This document shows, piece after piece, positions 54,931 to 63,905 of a stretch of 64,000 nt of DNA (position 1 is its first letter; every line of letters starts with the position of its first letter). A program made the translations under genes and the position numbers. The notes under the pieces were generated by a model, which saw nothing but the letters and a program-made list of their open reading frames with translations, ran no database searches and was not told where the DNA came from. The stretch is from Rhizobium sp. Root483D2 (GTDB lineage: Bacteria; Pseudomonadota; Alphaproteobacteria; Rhizobiales; Rhizobiaceae): NCBI RefSeq assembly GCF_001426685.1, contig NZ_LMFB01000006.1, positions 73,454 to 137,453 of the forward strand, written 5' to 3'.

Positions 54931-55674
54931 ATGTCGCAGACAATCGAAAATGCCGTTGCTCTCGTCACTGGCGCCAATCGCGGGATTGGCCGGGAATTCG
55001 TGGCCGAGCTGTTGCGCCGCGGCGCCCGTAAAATCTATCTCGGCGCCCGCGATCCCGCGTCGCTGGCCGGTTTTGTCGCGCTCGATCCCACGCGCCTCGT
55101 GCCCCTGAAGCTGGATGTGACCGATGCGGCCGATGTCGCGGAGGCGGCCACGGTGGCGAATGATGTGACGCTGCTGATCAACAATGCCGGTTTTGCCGGC
55201 GGGCAGGGCGTCATTTCCGCGCCGGATCTGTCGATCGCCCGCCAGGAAATGGACGTCAACTATTTCGGCGTGCTGTCACTGTCGAAGGCGTTCGCGCCTG
55301 TTCTTGCCAAGGTTTCTGAAAGCAGCATCGTCAATGTCCTGTCTTTCCTGTCGCTGGTGACATTGCCGTCGGCCGGAACCTATTCGGCCTCAAAGGCGGC
55401 GGGTCTTGCTGCCAGCCGCTCCATCCGGGCGGAACTGCTTGCGCAGGGCACGCGGGTCGTCGTCACCATGCCGGTGCAGGTCGAGACCGACATGGGCCGC
55501 AGTCTGCCGGAGCCGCGCCTGCAGCCGCTGGATGTCGTCAGCGAAACGCTCGATGCCGTCGAGGCCGGTGTCGAGGAGGTTTTCCCCGGCGAACTAACCC
55601 GCACTGTCGCAGCCGCCTTCGCCGCCGACCCGAAGGGCGTGCAGGCGCACATGTCCACCCGGCTGCCGGCCTGA
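54931..55674 (+). CDS. Short-chain dehydrogenase/reductase (SDR)
   Basis: A 247-residue classical SDR. The cofactor motif is ALVTGANRGIGREFV, followed by NNAGFAGG, and the catalytic Ser-Tyr-Lys set is in VNVLSFLSLVTLPSAGTYSASKAA (Y and K four residues apart). The substrate is unknown. It lies 86 bp after marR with its own copy of the MarR palindrome. The start has AGGA upstream. Confidence 0.87.
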   Translation: MSQTIENAVALVTGANRGIGREFVAELLRRGARKIYLGARDPASLAGFVALDPTRLVPLKLDVTDAADVAEAATVANDVTLLINNAGFAGGQGVISAPDLSIARQEMDVNYFGVLSLSKAFAPVLAKVSESSIVNVLSFLSLVTLPSAGTYSASKAAGLAASRSIRAELLAQGTRVVVTMPVQVETDMGRSLPEPRLQPLDVVSETLDAVEAGVEEVFPGELTRTVAAAFAADPKGVQAHMSTRLPA

Positions 55675-55729
55675 CAGCGCCCGACAGGCACGGCGGAAAT
55701 CGCACCTCCATTTTTCCGCCGGCGCCCGC

Positions 55730-55758
55730 TTGCACAATTCTCTCTCTCACGCTAACAA
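55730..55758 (+). promoter_or_regulatory. trpL promoter; transcription predicted to start at the leader ATG
   Basis: TTGCAC (55730-55735), 17-bp spacer and TAACAA (55753-55758). Transcription starting eight bases later falls on the trpL ATG at 55766. In Sinorhizobium the trpL transcript is known to be leaderless, which this layout reproduces. Confidence 0.7.
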
Positions 55759-55765
55759 TTCCGCC

Positions 55766-55810
55766 ATGACACAGTCACGCAACATTGCAATCTGGTGGTG
55801 GGCTCGCTAA
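55766..55810 (+). CDS. trpL: Trp leader peptide TrpL
   Basis: A 14-residue leader peptide, MTQSRNIAIWWWAR, with three consecutive Trp codons. It closely resembles the Sinorhizobium leader peptide [14 protein letters not shown]. Translation stalling at the Trp codons controls formation of the downstream terminator before trpE(G). In Sinorhizobium both the attenuated RNA (rnTrpL) and the peptide also act in trans on other mRNAs. Confidence 0.93.
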   Translation: MTQSRNIAIWWWAR

Positions 55811-55845
55811 AGCGGCCTTGACCAGTCATGCGTGATTGAGACGAT

Positions 55846-55877
55846 AAGCCGCCCGGAAGTTTCGAGGCGGCTTTTTT
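55846..55877 (+). terminator. trp attenuator terminator
   Basis: AAGCCGCC (55846-55853) and GGCGGCTT (55866-55873) form the terminator stem, followed by TTTTTT. It lies 36 bp after the trpL stop and 43 bp before the trpE(G) ATG. The RNA between 55766 and 55877 corresponds to the attenuator RNA. Confidence 0.9.
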
Positions 55878-55919
55878 GTATTCGGGCCGCAGGAATGACG
55901 GGCCTGAACGGAGCGACAG

Positions 55920-58109
55920 ATGGCGACGACAATTCTTGCAGACGGTGCGGAAGCCTATACCACCAAGGGCGGCATTTCCGTCACCCGCCGGCGGCGCGAG
56001 GCCCCTTATGGTGAAGCGATCTCGAGCTATGTCGACAGGCTCGACGAGCGCCGGGGTGCGGTGTTTTCCTCGAACTATGAATATCCGGGCCGCTACACGC
56101 GCTGGGATACGGCCATCATCGATCCGCCGCTTGCGATTTCCTCCTTCGGCCGCTCGCTGTGGATCGAGGCCTATAACGAGCGCGGCGAAGCGCTGCTGGA
56201 GATGGTCGCAGCGCATCTGGCCGCTGTTGCCGACATCACGCTCGGCACGGCGACGGCCCGCCGTCTCGATCTGACCATCAACATGCCGGACCGGGTGTTC
56301 ACCGAAGAAGAACGCTCGAAGATGCCGACGGTGTTCACTGTCCTTCGCGCCGTCACCAACCTGTTCTTTTCGCAGGAAGATGCCAATCTCGGCCTTTACG
56401 GTGCCTTCGGCTACGACCTCGCCTTCCAGTTCGATGCGATCGAGCTGAAGCTGAAGCGTCCCGACGACCAGCGCGACATGGTGCTGTTCCTGCCGGATGA
56501 AATTCTCGTCGTCGATCACTATGCCGCCAAGGCCTGGATCGACCGCTATGACTTTGAAAAGGACGGAAAGACGACGGACGGCAAGGCTGGCGATATCGCG
56601 CCCGAACCCTTCCAGACCGTCGACAGCATACCGCCGCATGGCGACCACCGTCCCGGCGAATATGCCGAGCTGGTCACCAAGGCCAAGGAAAGCTTCCGCC
56701 GCGGCGATCTGTTCGAGGTGGTTCCGGGCCAGAAGTTCTACGAGCGCTGCGAAAGCAAGCCGTCGGAGATTTCCAACCGGCTGAAGGCGATCAACCCATC
56801 GCCCTATTCCTTCTTCATCAATCTCGGCAACCAGGAATATCTGGTCGGTGCGTCGCCCGAAATGTTCGTGCGCGTCTCCGGCCGCCGCATCGAGACCTGC
56901 CCGATTTCCGGCACGATCAAGCGCGGCGACGATCCGATCGCCGACAGCGAACAGATCCTGAAGCTGCTGAATTCCAAGAAGGACGAATCCGAGCTGACCA
57001 TGTGCTCGGATGTGGACCGCAACGACAAGAGCCGCGTCTGCGTGCCCGGTTCGGTCAAGGTCATCGGCCGGCGGCAGATTGAGATGTATTCGCGGCTGAT
57101 CCACACGGTCGATCACATCGAGGGACGCCTGCGCGACGACATGGATGCCTTTGACGGCTTCCTGTCGCATGCCTGGGCCGTCACCGTGACCGGTGCGCCG
57201 AAACTATGGGCCATGCGCTTCATCGAAAGCCATGAAAAGAGCGCCCGGCTCTGGTATGGTGGCGCGATCGGCATGGTCGGCTTCAATGGCGACATGAACA
57301 CCGGCCTGACGCTGCGCACCATCCGCATCAAGGACGGCATTGCCGAGGTGCGCGCCGGTGCCACATTGCTCAACGAAAGCAATCCGGAAGAAGAAGAAGC
57401 CGAAACCGAACTGAAGGCCTCCGCCATGATCGCAGCGATCCGCGACGCAAAGTCCGCCAACAGCCGTGGTACCGGCCGCGATGTCGCGCCTGTCGGCACC
57501 GGCGTCAAGATCCTGCTCGTCGATCACGAAGACAGTTTCGTCCATACGTTGGCCAACTATTTCCGCCAGACGGGCGCAACGGTGACGACGGTGCGTTCGC
57601 CGGTTTCCGACGAGGTGTTCGACCGGGTGAAGCCCGATCTCGTCGTCCTTTCGCCCGGTCCGGGCAGACCAAAGGATTTCGATTGCAAGGCGACGATCAA
57701 GAAAGCGCGCGCCCATGATCTGCCGATCTTCGGCGTGTGCCTGGGGCTGCAGGCCCTGGCCGAAGCCTATGGCGGCGATCTGCGCCAGCTGGCAGTGCCG
57801 ATGCATGGCAAGCCCTCGCGCATCCGCGTGCTTGAGCCCGGCATCGTGTTTTCCGGTCTCGGCAAGGAAGTGACGGTCGGCCGCTACCACTCGATCTTTG
57901 CCGATCCTTCGACCTTGCCGCGCGATTTCATGATCACGGCCGAGAGCGACGACGGCACGATCATGGGCATCGAGCATACAAAGGAACCGATCGCAGCGGT
58001 GCAGTTCCACCCGGAATCGATCATGACGCTGGGCGGCGATGCCGGCATGCGGATGATCGAAAACGTGGTGGCGCATCTGGCCAAGCGGGCAAAGATCAAG
58101 GCCGCCTGA
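55920..58109 (+). CDS. trpE(G): Anthranilate synthase, fused TrpE-TrpG
   Basis: Converts chorismate and glutamine to anthranilate, the first step of Trp synthesis. The 729-residue protein is a fusion: the TrpE part (to about residue 510; [46 protein letters not shown]) joined to a class I glutamine amidotransferase part starting at [20 protein letters not shown]. The amidotransferase nucleophile Cys is in [13 protein letters not shown] and the His-Glu pair in AVQFHPESI. Fusion is characteristic of rhizobia and relatives. ATG 55920 has GGAG upstream. Confidence 0.96.
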   Translation: MATTILADGAEAYTTKGGISVTRRRREAPYGEAISSYVDRLDERRGAVFSSNYEYPGRYTRWDTAIIDPPLAISSFGRSLWIEAYNERGEALLEMVAAHLAAVADITLGTATARRLDLTINMPDRVFTEEERSKMPTVFTVLRAVTNLFFSQEDANLGLYGAFGYDLAFQFDAIELKLKRPDDQRDMVLFLPDEILVVDHYAAKAWIDRYDFEKDGKTTDGKAGDIAPEPFQTVDSIPPHGDHRPGEYAELVTKAKESFRRGDLFEVVPGQKFYERCESKPSEISNRLKAINPSPYSFFINLGNQEYLVGASPEMFVRVSGRRIETCPISGTIKRGDDPIADSEQILKLLNSKKDESELTMCSDVDRNDKSRVCVPGSVKVIGRRQIEMYSRLIHTVDHIEGRLRDDMDAFDGFLSHAWAVTVTGAPKLWAMRFIESHEKSARLWYGGAIGMVGFNGDMNTGLTLRTIRIKDGIAEVRAGATLLNESNPEEEEAETELKASAMIAAIRDAKSANSRGTGRDVAPVGTGVKILLVDHEDSFVHTLANYFRQTGATVTTVRSPVSDEVFDRVKPDLVVLSPGPGRPKDFDCKATIKKARAHDLPIFGVCLGLQALAEAYGGDLRQLAVPMHGKPSRIRVLEPGIVFSGLGKEVTVGRYHSIFADPSTLPRDFMITAESDDGTIMGIEHTKEPIAAVQFHPESIMTLGGDAGMRMIENVVAHLAKRAKIKAA

Positions 58110-58132
58110 CCGCGCATGGACGCAGGGTTGAC

Positions 58133-58168
58133 AACCGCCGCGCCCGACAAGGCGCGGCGGTTCTTTTT
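58133..58168 (+). terminator. Intrinsic terminator after trpE(G)
   Basis: AACCGCCGCGCC and GGCGCGGCGGTT form a perfect 12-bp stem with a 6-base loop, followed by CTTTTT. Confidence 0.92.
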
Positions 58169-58188
58169 ATTGGGAAACGGAATCGGCA

Positions 58189-59112
58189 ATGGCCACTGAA
58201 ATTCAGGGAAACAAGGCGCAGCGCCTGGCATTCTGGGGCATTCCGCTCGCCATTCTGGTGCTGGGGCTGAAAATGCTCGCCTGGTGGGTGACCGGATCGG
58301 TGGCGTTGCTGTCCGACGGTCTGGAATCGATCGTCAACGTGGTCGCTGCCATCGTCGCCTTCGCCGTTATCGGCTATGCCGCCAAGCCTGCCGATGCCGA
58401 TCATCCGTTCGGGCATTACAAGGCGGAGTATTTTTCTGCAGTCATCGAAGGCGTCCTGATCGTGGTTGCGGCTCTCCTGATCGTTGCCGAAGCCGTGCCT
58501 GCCATTTTCGCGCCACGCCTGCCGGAAACACCGGCGCTTGGCCTGGCGATCAACCTTGTGGCCGGGGTCATCAACGCGATCTGGGCCTATACGCTGATCC
58601 GTGCCGGTGCGTCCCTGCGCTCGCCCGCGTTGACGGCCGATGGACATCACATCCTGTCCGATGTCGTCACCTCCATCGGCGTGCTCATAGGCCTGGTGCT
58701 CGCCATTCTTACCGGCTATGCCGTGCTCGACCCGCTGCTTGCCGTCATTGTTGCCTGCAACATTCTCTATCAGGGCTGGAAGGTGATTGCCCGCTCCGTT
58801 GATGGGTTGATGGACCGGGCGGTTCCAGCCGAAGAGGAAGAAGCAATCAAGAAGGCGATCGCCGCCAATGCAATGGGGTCGCTCGGCGTGCATGACTTGA
58901 AGACCCGCGAGGCGGGCGCGGCGATCTTTGTCGATTTCCATATGGTCGTGCCCGCCGATATGCCGGTTGGCGATGCGCATGATATCTGCGACCGTCTTGA
59001 AGATGCCATCCGCGAGGTTCACGCCGGGGCCAAGATTGCCATTCATGTCGAGCCGGAGGGCGAAAAGGCCCACGGCATTCGCGTCAAAGTCATCGAAGGA
59101 TTGAGATCATGA
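58189..59112 (+). CDS. Cation diffusion facilitator (CDF) transporter
   Basis: A 307-residue metal-proton antiporter with about six membrane helices. The metal-site segments are [19 protein letters not shown] and [18 protein letters not shown] (His/Asp pairs of transmembrane helices 2 and 5), followed by a cytoplasmic domain with [18 protein letters not shown]. The metal (Zn, Fe, Mn, Co) cannot be determined. Its stop overlaps the queF start by four bases. Confidence 0.92.
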   Translation: MATEIQGNKAQRLAFWGIPLAILVLGLKMLAWWVTGSVALLSDGLESIVNVVAAIVAFAVIGYAAKPADADHPFGHYKAEYFSAVIEGVLIVVAALLIVAEAVPAIFAPRLPETPALGLAINLVAGVINAIWAYTLIRAGASLRSPALTADGHHILSDVVTSIGVLIGLVLAILTGYAVLDPLLAVIVACNILYQGWKVIARSVDGLMDRAVPAEEEEAIKKAIAANAMGSLGVHDLKTREAGAAIFVDFHMVVPADMPVGDAHDICDRLEDAIREVHAGAKIAIHVEPEGEKAHGIRVKVIEGLRS

Positions 59113-59573
59113 CCATAACAGACGTCTCGGGTCTGTCGCAGCTCGGGCAAAATGTGACCGCGCCACAAAACCCTGAAGAGGCCGTGCTGGAGCGCGTGCC
59201 GACCAGCCATGCCGGGACCGATTTCGTCGTCCGCTTCACGGCGCCGGAATTCACTTCGCTGTGCCCGATGACCGGACAGCCGGATTTCGCCCATATCGTC
59301 ATCGATTATGTCCCCGATGGCTGGCTGGTCGAATCGAAATCGCTGAAACTTTACCTGCACTCGTTCCGCAATCACGGAGCGTTCCACGAGGATTGCACGC
59401 TCGATATCGCCAAGCGGCTGGTCGATCTGCTTTCTCCGAAATGGCTGCGGATCGGCGCCTATTGGTATCCGCGCGGCGGCATCCCGATCGACGTCTTCTG
59501 GCAAACCGGCGCGCCGCCTGCGGGGCTGTGGCTGCCGGATCAGGGCGTGCAGCCCTATCGCGGACGCGGCTGA
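59109..59573 (+). CDS. queF: NADPH-dependent preQ0 reductase QueF
   Basis: Reduces 7-cyano-7-deazaguanine (preQ0) to preQ1 in queuosine synthesis. The 154-residue unimodular type has the nucleophilic Cys in [14 protein letters not shown] and the [20 protein letters not shown]ueF motif. Translation is coupled (ATGA) to the CDF gene, an odd functional pairing seen here only by position. Confidence 0.95.
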   Translation: MTITDVSGLSQLGQNVTAPQNPEEAVLERVPTSHAGTDFVVRFTAPEFTSLCPMTGQPDFAHIVIDYVPDGWLVESKSLKLYLHSFRNHGAFHEDCTLDIAKRLVDLLSPKWLRIGAYWYPRGGIPIDVFWQTGAPPAGLWLPDQGVQPYRGRG

Positions 59574-59581
59574 TACAAGAC

Positions 59582-59610
59582 AAACGGCGGATTTTTGATC
59601 CGCCGTTTTT
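59582..59610. terminator. Bidirectional terminator between queF and hupE/ureJ
   Basis: AAACGGCGGAT and ATCCGCCGTTT form a perfect 11-bp stem around a short T-rich loop, with T-runs on the plus side, just past queF and just before the end of the convergent gene. Confidence 0.85.
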
Positions 59611-59616
59611 CGTTGA

Positions 59617-60195
59617 TCAGGCAAAGATCAGCGCCAGCCCGGCAAAGGCGGTGAGGCCGCCGATCATGCGCGAGATGATCCGGCCCGATGACAGGCGGCC
59701 GATCCCAAGCCCAAGGCCGATGCCCGCGATATGCAGGAGCGCGGTCGCAACCACGAAACCGGCGCTGAAGGGCAGGGCGCCGGCAGCCCCCAGTTCGCCG
59801 CCATGGGCATAGCCATGGAACAGGGCGAAGATGCCGACGACGGCGGCGCAAGCTCCGGTTTCCATGCGAACGGCCATGGCGACCATCAGGCCAAGGGCGA
59901 CGACGGAGGCGAGAATGGCGGGCTCGACGAAGGGCAGGTGCACACCGGCTATTGCCAGCGCAAAACCAAACGCCATCGTGCCGACAAAGGCTGTGGGGAC
60001 GACCCACAGGGCGCGTCCGCCGATCTGCGCTGCCCAAAGGCCAACGGCGATCATGACCAGAATATGGTCGAGACCCGAAAGCGGATGGGTAAAGCCCGCC
60101 AGCAACGATCCATGTTCGGCGGGATCGAGATGGGCAAAGGCGGGCATGGTCGAGGCGGCAAGGCTTGCGGCCGTCAGAAGAAGACGTGTTTTCAT
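59617..60195 (-). CDS. HupE/UreJ family protein
   Basis: A 192-residue membrane protein with a signal-like first helix (LLLTAASLAASTMPAFA) and about six further hydrophobic segments. The family signature HPLSGLDHILVMIAVGLWA is present, and HGYAHGGEL supplies the metal-ligand histidines. HupE/UreJ proteins are nickel or cobalt permeases linked to hydrogenase or urease clusters, but no such cluster is visible here. The start at 60195 is preferred over the longer open frame. Confidence 0.88.
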   Translation of the reverse strand: MKTRLLLTAASLAASTMPAFAHLDPAEHGSLLAGFTHPLSGLDHILVMIAVGLWAAQIGGRALWVVPTAFVGTMAFGFALAIAGVHLPFVEPAILASVVALGLMVAMAVRMETGACAAVVGIFALFHGYAHGGELGAAGALPFSAGFVVATALLHIAGIGLGLGIGRLSSGRIISRMIGGLTAFAGLALIFA

Positions 60196-60455
60196 TGGTG
60201 TCCCCATTGGAGGGCGGGATCTGTGGGAGGCAGACCCGCCGGATGCGAATTCATGACATCGGCATTTTATGTGGGGATGGCGCGCTGTCCATACGGCAAT
60301 CGCCTTAGAGCGGTTCTTCTTCGTTTTTACCATAGATGCAGGCAGGTGCTGATTGCGCTTTCAACGGCAACCGCTTTTGTTGCATTGTTTTCGCAGTCGA
60401 GTCGCCTTATCTGACAGCGGCAGGACATTTGATTTTATTTCGCGGGAGAGTTCGC

Positions 60456-61040
60456 ATGATGAACGAAGAAGACGACGACAAGGCAAAGGAATTGCCTTTG
60501 GGCAAGGAGACCGAGGCGAACCTTTTCAAGTCGCGCTCGATTTTCATCTACGGCCCGATCAACCAGGAATTGGCACAGAAGGTCTGCTCGCAGCTCGTGG
60601 CGCTTTCCGCTGCCAGTGATGAGGATATCCGCATCTTCGTCAGCTCGCCTGGCGGACATGTCGAATCCGGTGATTCCATCCATGACATGATCAAGTTCAT
60701 CAAGCCGAAGGTCTGGATGATCGGAACCGGTTGGGTCGCTTCCGCCGGTGCGCTGATCTATGTATCGGCTCCCAAGGAACGGCGCATTTGCCTGCCGAAC
60801 ACCCGCTTCCTGCTTCATCAACCCTCCGGCGGTACGCGCGGCATGGCGTCCGACATCGAGATCCAGGCCCGTGAAATCATCAAGATGAACGAGCGACTGA
60901 ACCGGATCTTCGCAGAAGCCACCGGCCAGCCGGTCGAAAAGATCGCCAAGGACACGGACCGTGACTATTGGCTGTCGGCCGAGGATGCCAAGGCGTACGG
61001 CCTTGTATCGCGCATCGTCACATCGGCTGCCGATATCTGA
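60456..61040 (+). CDS. ClpP-like serine protease
   Basis: A 194-residue ClpP-family protease. Catalytic residues: Ser in [13 protein letters not shown], His in [12 protein letters not shown], Asp likely in [17 protein letters not shown]. It has an unusual acidic N-terminus ([13 protein letters not shown]) and the active-site block is GWVASAGA rather than the MGQAASMGA of housekeeping ClpP, marking it as a paralogue. No clpX or clpA partner is adjacent. GGGAGAG precedes the ATG. Confidence 0.88.
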   Translation: MMNEEDDDKAKELPLGKETEANLFKSRSIFIYGPINQELAQKVCSQLVALSAASDEDIRIFVSSPGGHVESGDSIHDMIKFIKPKVWMIGTGWVASAGALIYVSAPKERRICLPNTRFLLHQPSGGTRGMASDIEIQAREIIKMNERLNRIFAEATGQPVEKIAKDTDRDYWLSAEDAKAYGLVSRIVTSAADI

Positions 61041-61065
61041 GGATTTGCAACCTCAACACATCCCG

Positions 61066-61094
61066 ACCCCGCTGGTTCGCCAGCGGGGTTTTTT
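61066..61094 (+). terminator. Intrinsic terminator after the clpP-like gene
   Basis: ACCCCGCTGG and CCAGCGGGGT form a perfect 10-bp stem with a TTCG loop followed by five further T residues. It touches the end of the convergent PIN toxin gene. Confidence 0.93.
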
Positions 61095-61494
61095 ATGGCC
61101 GGCTCGCCGTGGCGGAGAGGGGATGATCGATGAGTGCCGTGTCGATGGTGATGAGCTTCATGTTTTCGACCAGGCACTGGGCGAGCAGAATTCTGTCGAA
61201 CGGATCGCGTGTCGGTGGTTCCGGATCGACATCTGCGAGGGCATGATGCTCATTGATGGCAAGCAAAGTTATGCCTGCTCGCTTGGCTGCATTCGGCAAA
61301 TCGTAAATGCCGGATTTCAGCGGCAGTTTGCCCAGCCGCCATTTGATGGAGATTTCCCAGAGACTTGCGACACTCAGGTAAAGGTCATGATTTGAACTTT
61401 CGACTTCCTGACGGATCGCAGCCGGAAGATCCTCAAACCGCTCCTCAACGAGTGCGATGAAGATATGCGTGTCCAGAAGACGCGCCATGGTCAT
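61093..61494 (-). CDS. PIN-domain toxin, VapC type (third TA pair)
   Basis: A 133-residue predicted RNase: RLLDTHIFIALVEERF with the first Asp, SLWEISIKWRLGKL with the Glu, and TRDPFDRILLAQ with the third acidic site. It is of the same DTH/WEISIKWRLG branch as the second pair's toxin and clearly related to it. ATG 61494 overlaps the antitoxin stop by four bases. Confidence 0.88.
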   Translation of the reverse strand: MTMARLLDTHIFIALVEERFEDLPAAIRQEVESSNHDLYLSVASLWEISIKWRLGKLPLKSGIYDLPNAAKRAGITLLAINEHHALADVDPEPPTRDPFDRILLAQCLVENMKLITIDTALIDHPLSATASRP

Positions 61495-61766
61495 TTCACC
61501 GGCAAGGGCGGAAGTGGCGTAATCAGGAAATCTTCTGGAAGTGGATCATCAAAGTCCTCCGGAATGTCTCCGAAGAAATTTTTTATCCCATGCTCCTTCT
61601 TGTAGGCTTTGAGGCCATCCCAATCGATCCCGCCCTTCTTCGTCGAGGGCACAAGGTCCGTCACCGCCTTGCCGTTGCGGGTCACGGTGATGGTTTCGCC
61701 TGCTTCGACACGGCGGGCGAGTTCGGTCAGCTTGTTCTTGGCGTCGCGGATCGGGATCTGGGTCAT
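61491..61766 (-). CDS. Antitoxin, Phd/YefM family (third TA pair)
   Basis: A 91-residue antitoxin with the Phd/YefM N-terminal domain (IPIRDAKNKLTELARRVEAGETITVTRNGKAVTDLVPS, in parts) and an acidic, proline-rich tail (DIPEDFDDPLPEDF). An 18-bp palindrome lies ten bases upstream of the start. Confidence 0.87.
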   Translation of the reverse strand: MTQIPIRDAKNKLTELARRVEAGETITVTRNGKAVTDLVPSTKKGGIDWDGLKAYKKEHGIKNFFGDIPEDFDDPLPEDFLITPLPPLPVK

Positions 61767-61775
61767 GATGATAAT

Positions 61776-61793
61776 GTAGCTGCATGTGGCTAC
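61776..61793. promoter_or_regulatory. Palindromic operator of the third Phd/PIN pair
   Basis: GTAGC...CATG...GCTAC is an 18-bp palindrome matching at 14 of 18 positions, ten bases before the antitoxin start. The GTAG/CTAC ends are shared with the operator of the first pair (11128-11145). Confidence 0.6.
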
Positions 61794-61828
61794 TTTTTCA
61801 ATGTGGAGGGATTTGAGCTTTCCCGCAC

Positions 61829-61857
61829 TTGCCCTCCCGTCAACGCGCAGCTATACA
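61829..61857 (+). promoter_or_regulatory. leuA leader promoter; predicted leaderless leader peptide
   Basis: TTGCCC (61829-61834), 17-bp spacer and TATACA (61852-61857). The predicted transcription start, seven bases after the -10 box, is the A of the leader peptide ATG at 61864. Confidence 0.65.
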
Positions 61858-61863
61858 AACCTC

Positions 61864-61989
61864 ATGTTGAAGACAGGCGCCATCATCGTCAAACAGGCAA
61901 CCCGCGGGCAGATCGCCTTTGCGGAGCGTTCGCGCGCCTTGACCTCGCTTCTTCTTCTCGGCCTTACACGCGGTTGCCGGGTTCTTTGA
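61864..61989 (+). CDS. Leucine-rich leader peptide of leuA
   Basis: A 41-residue open frame starting MLKTGAIIVKQATRG and containing a block of leucine codons (SLLLLGL, coded CTT CTT CTT CTC GGC CTT) near its end. It ends just inside a hairpin. A leader peptide with regulatory Leu codons ahead of leuA is the expected layout of a leucine attenuator; such attenuators have been predicted in rhizobia, from memory of comparative studies. A shorter start at a downstream codon is possible. Confidence 0.65.
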   Translation: MLKTGAIIVKQATRGQIAFAERSRALTSLLLLGLTRGCRVL

Positions 61990-62031
61990 AGGAGCGCCCG
62001 GTGGCCGAAAGCCCACCGGCCCCAGCTCCTT
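61989..62031 (+). terminator. Hairpin after the Leu leader peptide (attenuator candidate)
   Basis: AAGGAGC (61989-61995) pairs with GCTCCTT (62025-62031), and inside it CCGGTGG (61998-62004) pairs with CCACCGG (62013-62019). The hairpin starts at the last base of the leader stop codon and is followed by GCCTTTCC, a weak T-rich stretch. It is positioned to act as the attenuator terminator or anti-antiterminator for leuA. Confidence 0.6.
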
Positions 62032-62150
62032 GCCTTTCCTGAATTCCAGATGCGAAAAGAACCCGAGAGCCAGCATTTTGCCGTCGCAATGCGACCGTCG
62101 ATCGGTTATTGCATGCGGGCCATGCGCCTCACAGATGAAGAGAAGCCGCA

Positions 62151-63860
62151 ATGATCATGAAGTCTCACACCGTCAAGCAAGGCATGCCTGAAGCGGCGGT
62201 CAAATATCAGCCCTATCCGCAGATCAATATTCCCGACCGCACCTGGCCGGGCAAAACCATCACCAAGGCGCCGATCTGGTGCTCGGTGGATTTGCGCGAC
62301 GGCAACCAGTCGCTGGTCGATCCGATGGGCCACGACCGCAAGGCCCGGATGTTCCAGCTGCTGCTCGACATGGGTTTCAAGGAAATCGAGATCGGTTTTC
62401 CGTCGGCATCGCAGACGGACTTCGACTTTGCCCGCTGGTGCGTGGAGGAGGGCAATGTTCCCGCCGACGTCTCCTTGCAGGTCCTGGTCCAGTGCCGTCC
62501 CGAGCTGATTACCCGCACGTTTGAATCGCTGCAGGGCGCCACCAAGCCGATCGTGCATTTCTACAATTCGACCAGCGAATTGCAGCGCCGCGTGGTGTTT
62601 GCCAAGGACGTCAAGGGCATCAAGCAGATCGCAACCGACGCTGCCAAGATGATTGCCGACATGGCGGCCAAGGCCGGCGACGGTTTCCGGTTCGAATATT
62701 CGCCAGAGAGCTTCACCGGCACCGAGCTGGAAGTGGCCCTGGAAATCTGCAACGCGGTCTCCGAGATCATCCAGCCGACGGCCGACAACAAACTGATCCT
62801 GAACCTGCCTTCCACGGTCGAGATGGCGACGCCGAACGTCTATGCCGACCAGATCGAGTGGATGTGCCGCAATCTCGACAATCGCGAAAACCTGATCATC
62901 TCCCTGCATCCGCACAATGACCGTGGCACGGGCATTGCTGCCACCGAGCTGGCGCTGATGGCTGGTGCCGATCGTGTCGAGGGCACGCTGTTTGGCAATG
63001 GCGAGCGGACCGGCAATGTCGATGTGGTGACATTGGCGCTCAACATGTTCACGCAAGGGATCGATCCGGAGCTGGATTGCTCCGATATCGAGCGGATCAA
63101 GGACGTCTACGAATATTCCAACCAGATGGTCATTCCCGAGCGCCATCCTTATGTCGGCGAACTGGTCTATACGGCGTTTTCCGGATCGCATCAGGATGCC
63201 ATCAACAAGGGCATGAAGGCGATCAAGGTTGCCAACAAGCCGCAATGGGAAGTGCCCTATCTGCCGATCGATCCGCAGGATGTCGGCCGCTCCTACGAGG
63301 CGATCATCCGCATCAACTCGCAGTCGGGCAAGGGCGGCATCGCCTATATCCTGCAGCAGGATTACGGCATCAACCTGCCGCGCAACCTGCAGGTAGAATT
63401 CCGCGAGGATATCCAGAGGATCACCGACGAGTTCGGCAAGGAACTGCCGTCGAAGGCAATCCACGGCCGCTTCATCGAGCGTTATGTCGATCAGCCGGAT
63501 GCGCGCATCCGCTTCGTCGATCATCACACCTATCCGGTGGGCGAGCACAAGGGCGTGCGCGTCGTTGCGGCCGAGATTACCGACAATGGCGAAACCAAAC
63601 GGATCGAAGGCAAGGGGACAGGCCCGATCGACGGCTTCATCAATGCCCTGTCGATCTATCTCGGCATCGATATGTCGGTTGCCGACTATTCCGAACATTC
63701 GCTGCAGCATGGCTCGAATGCGGCTGCCATCGCCTATGTCGAGGTGGAATATCCCGGCGGAAAGCTGTTCGGCGTCGGGATCAACACCAATATCGTCGCA
63801 GCCTCCCTCGAAGCCATCGTATCCGCCGCCAACCGGGTCCTGGAGCAAAAGGGCCGGTAA
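62151..63860 (+). CDS. leuA: 2-isopropylmalate synthase
   Basis: Condenses acetyl-CoA with 2-oxoisovalerate in the first committed step of leucine synthesis. The 569-residue protein is of the longer LeuA type. The HMGL-like domain has WCSVDLRDGNQSLVDPM and the metal histidines in HPHNDRGTG; the C-terminal LeuA allosteric domain (VAAEITDNGETKRIEGKGTGPIDGF) is complete, so leucine feedback is likely in addition to attenuation. ATG 62151 has AGAGAAG upstream; a second ATG lies two codons on. Confidence 0.95.
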   Translation: MIMKSHTVKQGMPEAAVKYQPYPQINIPDRTWPGKTITKAPIWCSVDLRDGNQSLVDPMGHDRKARMFQLLLDMGFKEIEIGFPSASQTDFDFARWCVEEGNVPADVSLQVLVQCRPELITRTFESLQGATKPIVHFYNSTSELQRRVVFAKDVKGIKQIATDAAKMIADMAAKAGDGFRFEYSPESFTGTELEVALEICNAVSEIIQPTADNKLILNLPSTVEMATPNVYADQIEWMCRNLDNRENLIISLHPHNDRGTGIAATELALMAGADRVEGTLFGNGERTGNVDVVTLALNMFTQGIDPELDCSDIERIKDVYEYSNQMVIPERHPYVGELVYTAFSGSHQDAINKGMKAIKVANKPQWEVPYLPIDPQDVGRSYEAIIRINSQSGKGGIAYILQQDYGINLPRNLQVEFREDIQRITDEFGKELPSKAIHGRFIERYVDQPDARIRFVDHHTYPVGEHKGVRVVAAEITDNGETKRIEGKGTGPIDGFINALSIYLGIDMSVADYSEHSLQHGSNAAAIAYVEVEYPGGKLFGVGINTNIVAASLEAIVSAANRVLEQKGR

Positions 63861-63905
63861 TAGAATCGGTTACGGGATCCTTTAAAGGAACTGATTCAAA
63901 CAAAA

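Noticed and set aside
62106..63848. A 580-residue minus-strand open frame opposite leuA
   Set aside because: Shadow of a full-length, well-conserved leuA.
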